A stretch of 64,000 nucleotides of DNA, from assembly GCA_030737875.1 (NCBI GenBank), contig CM060922.1, forward strand, positions 318,595,456 through 318,659,455, written 5' to 3'. The notes beneath the pieces are model-generated. The model was not told the origin of the DNA, searched no databases, and saw nothing but the letters and a program-made list of their open reading frames with translations. Origin of the DNA: Allium sativum. Taxonomy: Eukaryota > Streptophyta > Magnoliopsida > Asparagales > Amaryllidaceae. A program made the position numbers and the translations under genes. Each line of letters starts with the position of its first letter. Within the stretch, counting starts at the first letter, position 1. This document shows, in pieces, positions 54,116 to 64,000 of the stretch.

Positions 54116-56258
54116 CGATCTCCTTCGCCATTACTTTACTTCTTGCTTTACTTCTTGCTATGTTTGAATTTCTTGTAAAAATCTGTAATGTTTTACATGC
54201 ATTGTACTGAACAATAGCTTTAAAAATAAAGTCTTACCTGCCTGTATAAATCTCTTACTTGCAAAATTTTCAATGGTACAAAATTTGCTAAAAGTCGATT
54301 TTTCCATTACAGGTTGTCCAATAAGCGTTTGCTTCCTTAAAAGTTTGACCAAGTGAGACAACCCTGATAACACCAAGTCAAGGGTAGATCGAGAAATTCC
54401 CAATGAGTCAAATTGCAAAGAGAGCAGCAAGCAGCCACGAATCCATACCCTAAAGGAAGCAGGAGTTCGTTGTGTGAAATGAAGCACGGGAGTTCGCTAT
54501 AAGAAACAATGCATGGGAGTTTGTTACACGAAACGATGCAATCTCATCCAAAGGTCACAGGAGTTCATTGTGTGAAACAATGCGCGGGAGTTCGCTATGT
54601 GAAACGATGTGTGGGAGTTCATTACGTGAAACGATGCAGCCTTACCCAAAGGTCGCAGGAATTCATTTTGCGAAACGAAGCGCGGGAGTTAGCTATGCGA
54701 AACGATGCGCGGGAGTTTGTTACGCGAAGTGATGCAATCTTACCCAAAGGTCGTGGGAGTTCGTTGTATAAAATGATAAGTGGGAGTTCGCTATGCGAAA
54801 CGGTGCGCGGGAGTTTGTTACGTGAAACGATGCGACCTCACCCAAACCCCACGGAAGTTCCCTCTGCGAAACGATGCGACAACCAAAAACCCTTTCCATA
54901 GAGAAAGTAAACTCTCCACAACGAAGATCAACAATTCTCAATGAAGTCTACAGTATCGATTCAATAGATAGGAGAAGGCAAATGTTGGGTTATAAACGAC
55001 CTCTCCATAGTAGGGGAATCCAATGGAGTCTCTGATGTTGGAACTGACCGACAAATCGGATGAACATTGAGCAGAAAAAGTTTGTCCCACAGTGAAGACT
55101 AATGACGACCTCCTAGGCAAGGGCATGGATATCAAGAACTTCTCCTAGAAAAAGTAGAAGATAAATCACACATACATAATTCCCAAATGCGAAATATCGT
55201 ACACCATCATATAAGTCGTTAAAACGAAGACACTTGAAATCCACAGTTGGCTTTTGTCGATTAGTTGATCTTAAGCATTAACGCGAATTCGAATTAGAAT
55301 ATCGTGTTTGTGCAGATAATGTTCAATAAATTATAAACGGTTGAATAAAACAGTCCTGTGCAGATACTTCATTCAATTCAAAATGAAAATTCGCCATAAT
55401 TAAAAATTTTAACTAACTAATATGTTGTGGATATGGGCAGTCTATAACAAAATATTCGCCCATAAACGTGCAATGTTGTTATTGTTACAAAACATGTTGT
55501 AGCAATGAAAAAAGGCACAACTTTCATTCGCTTTAGAAAGTGTGTATTGGTTCGGTAAAAATTCAATGGCTAAACGAGTTCGTAAAACAAGTAATTCAAT
55601 GTGAATTGGCCACGACCATTTGAATGAAAATCGAGCATGGCCGCTCCATTGCGAATTTCACTTGTTTTATGCATTCGATCCCGAGTTAAAACTGGGGCAT
55701 TCACACACTGGCATGGCGTTATAAACGACGAGTTTGGAATTCAAAACTAAATGGTCCAGGAAACGCCGAAGTACCAAACCCAATTTGAAGTAGATTCGAC
55801 ATCAAAATTATTATGTGAAATATCGAAGATCACTATAAGAGTAGCTGATGAGCTTTAAGCATAGAATTGTCGTTGGATTCAATGATCTCAAACAATATTT
55901 TGCCAAGTTCTAAAGTGCAAATCATCACGAATGTACAATAAATAGATCGGAGCAGGAAAATTTCCCGGTGAATTTATGTAAGAATAAAACACCGAGCTTC
56001 AGCATTACAAATTTTGGATCATCTCTGAGCCTCGATCTGAACTCAAAAGACAAATCACGGTACGCCTTAACAAACTCAGTGCAAGTCCTGTTTGATTCCA
56101 AAAAGCTTAGATCAAATCCCACAACATTTGGAGCACTGATTCAAAATCTTACATAACAATCTTTGTACTAGATCTCAAGCCATTGAAAAGCAAATTAGCA
56201 CAGAATTATTGCATCCATTTTGAAATTCACATTTTTCACAAGCAAAAATGTAAATTCC
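54116..56258 (+). other. Tat-E 3' untranslated region
   Basis: No pol. A tandem repeat lies at 54470-54890. The rest is AT-rich; a minus-strand frame at 55925-56122 is short and unrecognised, so an antisense ORF cannot be supported. Confidence 0.6.
54470..54890 (+). repeat. Tandem repeat of ~29-bp units with a ~115-bp higher-order period
   Basis: The basic unit is GCGGGAGTTCGYTATGCGAAACGAT. Groups of three units are separated by GCAATCTTACCCAAAGGTC-like linkers, and three to four such groups are present. It lies in the 3' untranslated region, as in Retand-type elements. The open frame through it (54509-54901) is a by-product of the repeat. Confidence 0.88.
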
Positions 56259-56268
56259 GAGGGGAAAA
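56259..56268 (+). promoter_or_regulatory. Polypurine tract of Tat-E
   Basis: GAGGGGAAAA before TGTTAACCCC. Confidence 0.8.
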
Positions 56269-56659
56269 TGTTAACCCCATTAAAATGCGGGTTCAGAAAC
56301 AATGCTTTAAATCATTTCATATTATGATGGCAACATCGGATCATTCGTGATATACCTGGAGTTATGACGTTCCCACGGTATGATACTAAGTCGTTCATGA
56401 CGACATGATATCAAGTCATTAGCTCAACTTGACAAAGAACGTTCGTGCGACTTGGTTAAAGTCGTTCAGCCCGACATGAAACTAAATCGTTCATGTCAAC
56501 ATAACTCATACCGTATGTCATACACTGCATACATCAGCTGGAAAGTGTAGACGCACCAAGTCACTGTCGTATAAATATGCAGCAAGGTTATGCACATGAC
56601 CTGAGGGAGTTATCCATTTCATCACGTTGTTATTTTCTTTTAGGTTGCGAAAAGCACTA

Positions 56660-56663
<4 letters not shown>

Positions 56664-56713
<50 letters not shown>

Positions 56714-56718
56714 GTATG
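56664..56718. repeat. (TA)n(TATG)n microsatellite in the Tat-E 3' LTR
   Basis: About 19 TA units followed by five TATG units. The 5' LTR has only TAGTATATATATGAG at the same place (50492-50506). Confidence 0.95.
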
Positions 56719-58330
56719 AAAACCAGGACGTCATGCTTGAGAAATAGAGTTGCATGTTACTAGCTTATGATTTGCAGCATGACACATCAGTTCATTGCAA
56801 TACGGGATGACACCCAATGCTTTGGGTCATTTTTGTATAAAGCATGTGAAGTCAAGCCGCAAGTGGCCTATGCAACACGGTTTATGCCGCATCATTTGTA
56901 TTTATGTTAGAACTTCATGGCATGTCGGTGAATATACAAACCGGGTCGTCAAAACCATTTCTCCAAGCCATTGCCAGCTGTCATATCTTCATGTCGTTAT
57001 GACCATAAAAGTTAAGACGTGGGTATATGTACATGCCTGGGACGGTTTCTAGAAGGAATGTGTAAACATGGTGTAAATTGCATCACGTGATAATAAGATA
57101 TATAAGAACCTATGTGTGACAACTGACATGTATAATGATCCATATGTTAAGAAAATTTAGGACGTTATCATCTTAAGAGATGACGTGGAAGGTGTGCAAT
57201 ATAGTTGCATGGACCATTCTTGTAACATGTGACATGTTTATATGAATCAGTAGCAGCACTCCAGTTGCGGATATCATTCATGTCGTATGTCATGCCATTA
57301 ATTTATTCAGAAGCTCATGCCGATGTATCCATGTTGTTACACAGTCAAGCTCATTCAGTTGTTATATTCATACCACAAATGTTCTCAAGACGTTAATGTG
57401 CAAGGAAATAAGCCGTTGACTTCTTAATAATATATGGGCTGATTCTCACACAATAAGGACACGTGTGCATGAGAGAGGAGTCTCCAGTTTGTATATAAAT
57501 TCAACTAAGTCGTTCGATTTGTTCAAATCATTTAGGAAGAATTGGGTTATGGATAACAACTGTATACAGCTGGCAAAGGGACACGTGGCAGACTACAAAT
57601 TTATGGGTTAGTGAAATAAGTCAGATATCTATTTCTATACAAAAAGATACTGGTTGTTATTATAAGCTGCAACGTTCATAAACATGTCCAAGGTCGTGCA
57701 TGACAACTGTGCGCAGTTGTCACTAATCAAGTCATGGGATGAATATTTCATCTCAAGTCGTTACTTCATGGTACACCCAAGTCGTTAAAACAATATCAGT
57801 TCATTAAAGACAAGCCGCGCATTATATTCTGAAGCAAGTCGATTCTTGGTCTCCAAGACACGTATTTATGGAAATGCCACTACACTCAAACACCTTCTAC
57901 AAATACCCCCATAATTCACACATGAGGGGGGGCAGATTTCATTTCCACGAAGTGCCGCTAAACTCCAAGCTCTCTCCAAACTTCGTTATTGGCTTCTCAA
58001 GATCAATCCATCTCTCTCCAACAACAAATGGATCAAATCTTCTTCAAACTCCATTAGAGATTTCTCAAATTCAATTCAAGCTACTCAAATCTCCGTTAAT
58101 TCTCTTTTAAGCCTAGATCTAACACAATTTCGCCATGGAACTAATGAAGATCATTTAATTTTTCAAGTGATTGAAGGTCTAAACATTAACGATCACAAAA
58201 TAAGAGATCTCGTCGATCCTTCGTGAGTTCAAGTGAAATCTAGATAAAAAAGAGAGAAATGTCATAAAATGGGTGAAATGTATGAAGCAATGTACTTTGT
58301 AAATTCTTTAATGATAATGAAAATAGCCTC

Positions 58331-58370
58331 CATAGTGGACGTAGGCCAATTTTGAGCCTAACCACTCTAA
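58331..58370 (+). promoter_or_regulatory. Conserved stem-loop, Tat-E 3' LTR
   Basis: GTGGACGTAGGCCAATTTTG then AGCCTAACCACTCTAAAA. Confidence 0.6.
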
Positions 58371-58466
58371 AATTCTCATGTTTTTACTTGCTTTTATATT
58401 TTTTGCTCCATTTTTCTATTTCATACCTTTTGGTGAAGTATTGTAAAAATACCTTTGGTCAGCCCA

Positions 58467-59300
58467 GGAATTGTAATTAGCCTCACCACCAAATCTGTAT
58501 CCCATGACATCATCATCTCCACAAAAAACCACCAAGTATAATTTCGTATCCCGGAGGGCATAACAGGATTTTGAATCCCAAGCCTCGCACCTCCTTAAAA
58601 CTCCCCAATCCTATTTTCGTATCCCCGGCCCAGTATTCCCAGAGACGAAGAACAACATCTCCCAACACATCAATTCCGTATCCCCAAATAACTCAGGGAA
58701 TTTCCCAAGTAGCCAGATCGATATGCAGGGATACAAAGAGTTGGATACGAAAGGATGGACCACGAAGACTTAGAAATGTCGAAGCGACAATACAACGTAG
58801 ATCAATACCCCGTGATATGTACCGATCCCAAGGTACAAAAGTGGTCAGTTGGGCCCATTTATCACTTGCTCATACCTACTCCATTACCTATAAATACCCC
58901 TTGGTCAGCTTCGTGGAAAAGGACAGCATTGGGCTGTTTGTGAATGAATTCTTGACCTTGGACACCATTAAAGTACCTTGAAGCTTTGGGAGGAAGAAAT
59001 TACCTACTTCTCAAGGTTTTGAACTTCTGGGAAGCGTAGGAACCCCGTGAACAAGGACTATGTAGAACTTAATCACTAACAATTACTTTTTAAACACTTG
59101 TAATGATGATGTCCACCACTGTACTTCTTTAGTAGTGAATAAAATTAGTAAAGCCTTCAAAGTGGACGTAGGTTCAATCTGAACCGAACCACTATAAATA
59201 TTGTCTTCTTTAATTCCTACATATTACTTTTCCGTATGCAAAACTTTATTTTCGATAACTCGAAAATTTTTGGGTGTTGTGTCAATTATGCGCGTCAACA
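58467..59300 (+). mobile_element. Tat-D 3' LTR, remaining part
   Basis: After the Tat-E insertion the LTR resumes. It has sparse palindrome remnants (58540-58760: AATTTCGTATCCCGG, TTTTCGTATCCCC, AGTTGGATACGAAAGG), a TATA box (CTATAAATACCCC, 58888-58900), AATAAA at 59139, a strong stem-loop at 59158-59199 and the terminal GCGTCAACA at 59300. The palindrome array is the most decayed of the Tat LTRs here. Confidence 0.8.
59158..59199 (+). promoter_or_regulatory. Conserved stem-loop, Tat-D LTR
   Basis: GTGGACGTAGGTTCAATCTG then AACCGAACCACTATAAAT. GGTTCA and TGAACC form a perfect six-pair helix with a 3-base loop. Confidence 0.65.
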
Positions 59301-59870
59301 AACTTGATTACTCTACAGCTCATAACATATTTTTGGGGTTTTTAGTGTCATTTGGCTTGATATGAAACTCGAGGTGCTTACATAGTTCTTATATATCATG
59401 CCTTGATTTTAAATCATTTTAATCTTCTCTTTAACATTCAAAATTGTGTTAAACATATTATCAAACACGTTTTTATCATTACACATCACGTTAATTTTAT
59501 GATAAAGTATAAGATCTTCCCAATAGAGCAACTCTTAAAAAATATTTTATTTGCACCAATTATGAATCGTCGATCTACCTGAAATTTCAATTTGTACTCC
59601 ACTTTCATGTATCTTGGGATAGTTCTTTACAATATTAATTATTTCTTCGCTTGAGCAAATTATTGATGGTTGTTTAGTATTTTCTTTATTAACAAAAATG
59701 TTCTTTTGTGGATGACTAACATGGAGAAAAAACTATTGACTATCAAACAATGAAAAAAATTCTCACTGTAAAGAAAATGTTGGTGTTTATTCCATGTAAT
59801 AAGGACAAGCTGGACGGTCGATCGTACTTCAATATGGAAGTATTGCATAAGCAGGGATATCACTTATATT
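59301..59870 (-). pseudogene. CACTA (En/Spm) TNP2-like transposase fragment
   Basis: On the minus strand from 59870: ISDIPAYAILPY, STIDRPACPYYMEYTPTFSL, then HPQKNIFVNKENTKQPS, SSEEIINIVKNYPKIH, STIHNWCK, ELLYWEDLILYHKINVMCND and KNVFDNMFNTILNVKEKIK. These line up in order with the conserved TNP2 core (DFPAY, CPxCM, HNWxxKSIFxELPYW, HxIDVMHxEKNVFDN) of plant CACTA transposases. Stops and a degenerate ELLYW show decay. Tat-D ends at 59300 inside it; the C-terminal remainder is not in the window. The N-terminal part is not recognised upstream. Confidence 0.82.
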
Positions 59871-60556
59871 CTGTTATACGAAATAAAATATATTCTTTAA
59901 AATGATACGAATTAACATTTTATTTTTTTACTCACTTGAACATCTTAATGTCTTATTGATCATATATTATATATTTTTTCCTTTAAAATAAAATCTAATA
60001 TATTTCCAATTTTGATAAATTATGAATATAACATTGAAATGTTATTTTACTAATTTCTACTTTGATAATGGTCGGTCATCCGATTTTCCATCACAAACAT
60101 AATTATATTACACTTTGTATACCGTTCCATCGCAAATGATTCAACAAAATTTCAATAGTGCTTCTCCAACGCTTTCTGTATCATACACAAATGCATGTAC
60201 ACAATAAACAAAAGGAAGTGATGTTGAAATTATGTGAACCAATTAAGATAGAATGATTCACAATGTGTAATCAGATTATTTTTTGATGTTCAAATGATAT
60301 TAATTTAAAAAAACTAGTTTTTTTCTAAATAAAATAAAATATGCAATTAATGGTCAGTTCCGCTAACGTTATGCGGTTATACTAGTTTGATCAAATCTCT
60401 AGTTTTAAGTTTAAATAAGAAAAACAACTTCCATTGAAAACAAAGCACAAGAACTATCCACCGCCGTCGAGAATGTCCACCGCAAGCACTACTTCTTGGA
60501 GTGTTGTCACTCACTGGATGACCCTTGGTTCTAATCAAACCGACCGCTAGGGAGGT
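59871..60556. other. AT-rich DNA with no recognised feature
   Basis: Probably non-coding or intronic remnant of the CACTA element up to about 60400. 60430-60556 is less AT-rich but shows no gene that I can support. Confidence 0.4.
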
Positions 60557-60559
60557 TTC

Positions 60560-61053
60560 CTACTGTAAGAGGAGCTAAATCAATTTGTCCTCAACCCGAC
60601 CGTTAGGGAGGTTTTCCCACTGTTTGGGATGTAAACCGGTCGGACCGGACCAGAGAAAGTAGTGTTCAGTTTCTGTCCTAAAAAAATTCAGGCCGAACAC
60701 GGATCGGATGAAAATTTTCCTCGTACAAATTTTGTTGTCCTAATTCGTGTCCTAAATAAAATCGGTTGGACATGGACATTTGTTTGTCGGACACGGACTC
60801 GGTTAGACATGAATGTTTATATCACATTTAGTACTTTTCATTAGATTTTCTTTCAACTATACATCGAAATATATGGAATTCGGACAAATTCGAACGAACA
60901 CGGACCAGACGGGATTTTTTCTCATACATGTGTCCTAAATGAGAATCAGATGGACTTGGATGAATGTATTTCAGTCACTGACACAAACGGACATCGGACA
61001 TTCGTACAAAATTTTGCAGCCCTACCTACCGTAAGAGGAGCTAAATCAATTTG
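60560..61053. repeat. 28-bp direct repeats flanking a 437-bp block
   Basis: CTACTGTAAGAGGAGCTAAA plus TCAATTTG at 60560-60587 recurs as CTACCGTAAGAGGAGCTAAA plus TCAATTTG at 61026-61053. A MITE-like sequence lies between them. Confidence 0.8.
60626..61023. mobile_element. MITE-like element (~398 bp)
   Basis: The ends GGGATGTAAACC and TTTTGCAGCCCT are near inverted complements (GGGMTGYAAA). Inside are repeats of CGGACACGGA and GTCCTAAAT. No coding sequence. The superfamily is uncertain. Confidence 0.45.
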
Positions 61054-61091
61054 CCAAGTTTCGACTGTAAAATCTCAGCTTCGCGTTTCCT

Positions 61092-61238
61092 TCTCTTTGA
61101 CTTCTCCGTTTCTTTCTCAACAATCCAATTCAACGCTTCTCTCTATCTTCTCCATTTCTTTCTTCATTTGCAATCCAATTCAATGCTTCTCTCTGTCTTC
61201 TCCGTTTCTTTCTTCCTCCGCAGTCCAATTCAACGCGA
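61092..61238. repeat. Three copies of a 46-50 bp pyrimidine-rich unit
   Basis: CTTCTCCGTTTCTTTCTYNNNR followed by CAATCCAATTCAAYGCTTCTC starts at about 61101, 61147 and 61197. Confidence 0.85.
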
Positions 61239-61743
61239 GAATTCCTCCTCCTTACTCACCGTTTCCATTTCATCCGCTTCGCGACACCTAAAAAAACCGA
61301 TTTTATCACCGATTCATACACATTTTAATCCAAAAAAGCCGATTTTTAATCGGATTTGAGAAACTGTAAGCCAATTTGAATCACCTAGGGCACGCATTCT
61401 TTTGAATCACCTGAGCTTCAGAAGGTCAGTCCCATTTTGTTTTATCTGTGGAATTAAGTTTCATTTGAATTTCGAAGCAATATCTAATAGATTTCTTCAT
61501 CTTGACGCGAGATTCAGTTTTGAAGCTTATTGTAGAGATTGGGGATTCTACTTCAATTTAAGAATCAGCGAAAAGTTACAGCTAATTACAGTATCTTATT
61601 TCTGTGTTTATGAAGTAATAGAATGGACGATCTTACTGCTACAGTTGGTGCATATAAAAAATTGCTATAGTTAACTTTAATTCTTTTCTTGTTCGAGCCT
61701 TGCAAGATTTCTTGTTCTTTTCCTCAAGTAACCAACATAGAGC
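61239..61743. other. Unassigned DNA upstream of the copia element
   Basis: Moderately pyrimidine-rich in its first part. It could be an old plant 5' untranslated region, but no coding exon is visible. The frame 61402-61674 is unrecognised. Confidence 0.3.
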
Positions 61744-62004
61744 TGTTGGAGTTCGAAATAAACTCAAAATGGAAACAAAATTTGCGGTGTTTATTTCCTC
61801 TATTTTTTTTGTTTAGTTAAATAAGTTTGTTGAATCAATCTTTTAGGCATGTGATTTAATGTCGCATCGTGTTGCTTTTGTGCCACAAAAGCAAGAAAAC
61901 TATCAGATCAATTTGATTCATATGTATGTAGTGCTTTTTTGTTCGTGTATAACAGTAGCAAGCAGTTAATAAAAGTTTTTATTCTGCCCATTTTATTTCC
62001 TGCA
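61744..62004 (+). mobile_element. Cop-1 5' LTR
   Basis: It starts TGTTGGAGTTCG and ends TTTCCTGCA, two bases before the PBS. AATAAAAG at 61969 may be the poly(A) signal. Without the 3' LTR the start is a judgement based on TG...CA ends and the usual short length of copia LTRs. Confidence 0.65.
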
Positions 62005-62006
62005 TC

Positions 62007-62018
62007 TAGTATCAGAGC
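62007..62018 (+). promoter_or_regulatory. Primer-binding site of Cop-1
   Basis: TAGTATCAGAGC differs by one base from the initiator Met-tRNA PBS TGGTATCAGAGC. Confidence 0.8.
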
Positions 62019-62066
62019 CTTGTTCTTATTGTTGTTCTCAGAGTGCTTGAAAGCAGTATAACAACA

Positions 62067-63070
62067 ATGAATGGATCGATCCAACCTTAGCTTCCAAAGT
62101 TCAACGGAAAGAACTTTGATCAATGGTGTATTCAGATAAAAGCTTTGTTTGGCTTTTAGGAGCTAATGGAGATCATAGAGCATGGGTATGTTGAGCCTGC
62201 GGATGAAGCTGCTACAACAGCTCTCACTCAAGTCCAGAAGGACAGTTTGAGGGAGAATCGAAAAAAGGACAAGAAGGCGCTATTTTTTCTTTTCCAAGCA
62301 GTAGATGAGGTTGTTTTTGAACGAATCTCGAGTGTGACAACAGCTAAGGAGGTGTGGGATATGTTGCTGAAATCCTACAAAGGCGATGAAAAAGTAAAGA
62401 ATGTAAGGCTGTAGACCTTACGAGGCGAATTCGAAACTCTTTTTATGAATGACTCTAAATTAGTTTCGAATTATTATGCACGAGTACAATCTATTGTAAA
62501 TCAATTACGGATTAATGGTGAAAAATTAGATGATTTACGAGTTATTCAAAAGATTATGAGATCCTTAACATCTCAATTTGTTTATGTTGTCGCTGCTATT
62601 GAGGAAGGAAAGGATTTGACAACTATGACTATTGAAGGATTAATAGGCTCGTTATGTTCTCATGAGCATAGAATGAATCAAAGAGCTACAGGTTCCATTG
62701 AACAAGCTCTTCAAAGTAAGTGATACTTATAGGAAAAGGTAGATTTAGTGGTGGAAATGCATCAACTCAAGGCAAGGGTGACAAGTCCCAAAGCTTCAAA
62801 AATAATTTCAATGGGAAGGATCACAATTCTGAAGAACAAAGGTATGGTAAATCCAAAGCTCAGCGTGATAAATCTAAGGTGAAGTGTTATCATTGTAATA
62901 AGTATGACCATTATAAATCTGAATGTCGCACGAAATTGCCTCAGAAAGATACCGAACATGCTAATTGTGCAAAGATGTGTTACAGGGAAAAGAAACATTG
63001 TTGTTGGCATGCAATGTTCCAAAAGAAGTATACACTGATAAGTGGTATTTGGATATTGGTTGCAGTAATC
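62067..63070 (+). pseudogene. gag: Cop-1 gag
   Basis: ATG at 62067 opens MNGSIQP, then LPKFNGKNFDQWCIQIKALF (N-terminal copia gag block). FERISSVTTAKEVWDMLLKS and VSNYYARVQSIVNQLRINGE belong to the UBN2-type gag domain, and the zinc knuckle CYHCNKYDHYKSECRTKLPQ lies at about 62886-62940 with a CCHC pattern. In-frame stops are at 62088, 62157 and 62412; the frame shifts near 62715 and 62960. Gag forms the particle that packages element RNA. Confidence 0.88.
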
Positions 63071-63440
63071 ATATGTGCGGCAAAATGGCATTGTTTTCTC
63101 ACCTTAATGAATCAGTACGTGGGGAAGTCAGATTCGACAACAAAGATAAAGTTTCAATTATAGGTAAAGGTAAAGTTCTCATTCGATTTAAAGATGGTTC
63201 TTATGAACATATATCTGGTGTTTTTTATGTTCCTAAATTGCACTAGAATCTACTGAGTATAGGCCAACTTTTTGAAAAAGGGCTCAAAATTACTATTGTT
63301 AATGGTTTGCACTATTAAGAACCATACGAATGAGCTTGTTGTTGTAGTTAAGATGAGCAAAAATCGTATGTTCCCCTTACCTTTGCATACTGAAGTTGTT
63401 TGTGCTTTTAATACTCTGGTCACAAATATGAATTGATTAT
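63030..63440 (+). pseudogene. Cop-1 protease
   Basis: KWYLDIGCSNHMCGKMALFS is the copia protease active-site block, with Asp-Ile-Gly in place of the usual Asp-Ser-Gly. YEHISGVFYVPKLH follows, and the segment NLLSIGQLFEKGLKITIV ends the domain. A stop at 63244 and a frameshift near 63310 break it. It would cleave the polyprotein. Confidence 0.85.
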
Positions 63441-64000
63441 GGCACTTTTGCTTTGGTCATCTCAATTTTAACGGGTTGCAGCTATTAGCAAGAAAGAAAA
63501 TGGTTACAGGATTGCCAATGATAGAAGGTTCAACTCGGTTATGTGAGGGCTGCATTCTTGGAAAGCAGCACGGGGATTCTTTTCCAGTTGGAAAATCGCG
63601 TAGAGCTTCTCAACCAATGCAACTTGTGCACTTAGACATTTGCGTACCAATGGAGACAACATCACATGGAGGTAATCGTTATTTTCTTACATTTATGGAC
63701 AATTATAGTCAAAAAACTTGGCTTTATTTCTTGAAGCAAAAATCCAAAACATTTGGAGTGTTTAAAGAATTTAAAGTTTATGTCGAAAGACAAAGTGGAT
63801 AATCTTTGAAGATGCTTCGAACAGATAGAGGAGGAGAGTACATTTCTAATGCATTCTCTGATTTTTGTAGAAGTCATGGAATCAAGCATCATCTCACTGC
63901 AAGTTATTCTCCGCAACAAAATGGCATCGCCGAGACAAAGAACCGCACTATTTTTGAAATGGCGCATAGCATGCTGCAAGGTAAATCATTTTCGAAAGAA
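63441..64000 (+). pseudogene. Cop-1 integrase (cut by window end)
   Basis: The His-His-Cys-Cys zinc domain is visible as LWHFCFGHLN and CEGCILGKQH. The catalytic core has MQLVHLDICVPM (first Asp), FMDNYSQKTWLYFLKQKS, MLRTDRGGEY (second Asp) and SYSPQQNGIAETKNRT, where the catalytic Glu lies in the conserved Asn-Gly-x-Ala-Glu motif. One stop is at 63800. RT and RNase H would follow beyond the window, since copia elements carry integrase before RT. Confidence 0.88.

Larger units (their letters stand above)
50088..58461 (+). mobile_element. Tat-E: gag-only Tat (Retand-like) retrotransposon
   Basis: The 8.4-kb element has LTRs of 2177 and 2193 bp, a Tat-type PBS, a long gag pseudogene that ends exactly at the gag/protease junction, a 3' untranslated region with a tandem repeat, and a polypurine tract. 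No RT, RNase H or integrase is present. A tandem repeat in the 3' region is a known trait of Retand-type elements. It is nested in the Tat-D LTR. Confidence 0.88.
56269..58461 (+). mobile_element. Tat-E 3' LTR
   Basis: It starts TGTTAACCCCATTAAAATGC. It contains a large TA/TATG expansion absent from the 5' LTR. Near the end, 25 bp are missing between TTTGGT and the final CA when compared with the 5' LTR. Confidence 0.9.
61744..64000 (+). mobile_element. Cop-1: Ty1/copia element, 5' part
   Basis: A 261-bp LTR, a Met-tRNA PBS, and a gag-protease-integrase polyprotein in the order diagnostic of copia. The element runs past the right edge of the window. The coding frame is broken by several stops and shifts. 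Confidence 0.88.

Noticed and set aside
54509..54901. A 130-codon frame with repeated RREFVTRNDA-like peptides.
   Set aside because: It is a by-product of the 29-bp repeat in the 3' untranslated region; the repeat is not a multiple of three overall and no start or homologue supports it.
1..64000. Host protein-coding genes, tRNA or rRNA genes.
   Set aside because: Every recognisable protein similarity belongs to a transposable element, and no cloverleaf or rRNA sequence was noticed on reading; a tRNAscan or BLAST search would settle this.

Overview
The window is plant nuclear DNA, probably from a eudicot, and it consists almost entirely of nested transposable elements. The diagnosis rests on chromovirus (Tekay/Del-like), Tat-lineage and Ty1/copia LTR retrotransposons, hAT and CACTA transposases of plant type, CpG-poor AT-rich DNA and many microsatellites. 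I found no intact host gene, no rRNA or tRNA gene, and no bacterial feature. Every coding remnant carries stops or frameshifts. Labels used below (Tek-1, Tat-B and so on) are mine.

Layout. 1-3169 is a minus-strand Tekay-type LTR (Tek-2). 3170-5279 is the end of another gypsy-type LTR (LTR-F) that sits in the antisense ORF of Tat-A. Tat-A (5285-18439) is the 3' part of a Tat element, and its LTR is split by a complete 9.9-kb chromovirus, Tek-1 (7419-17332, target duplication CAGGC). 19202-21283 is the C-terminal part of a zf-MYM/hAT transposase gene. It is interrupted by the complete Tat-B element (21289-33328, target duplication GTCTA) and resumes at 33334-33713. A second copy of the Tat-B tail, LTR and hAT 5' end lies at 37600-40820 in inverted orientation (Tat-B'), so 30760-40820 is a large imperfect palindrome around a 3.6-kb spacer. 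41090-42623 is a minus-strand Tat-C fragment (LTR, PBS, gag start). 43553-49909 is the 3' half of Tat-D. Its LTR is split by Tat-E (50088-58461, about 8.4 kb, gag only) and ends at 59300 inside a CACTA TNP2-like transposase remnant. 60626-61023 is a MITE-like block. A Ty1/copia element starts at 61744 and runs off the window in its integrase.

How it works together. Only Tek-1 and the copia element carry pol. The Tat elements whose internal regions are visible have gag and/or a long antisense ORF of the plant gypsy-type transposon-protein class, but no protease, RT, RNase H or integrase. If they ever moved after losing pol, they depended on enzymes supplied in trans. Two features recur across families. 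One is a set of short CpG-containing motifs, mostly palindromic, amplified just upstream of the LTR TATA box, with a different motif in each family. The other is a conserved stem-loop next to the poly(A) signal in every Tat LTR. The antisense ORF also appears to have its own core promoter and an 80-bp intron at the same place in two copies.
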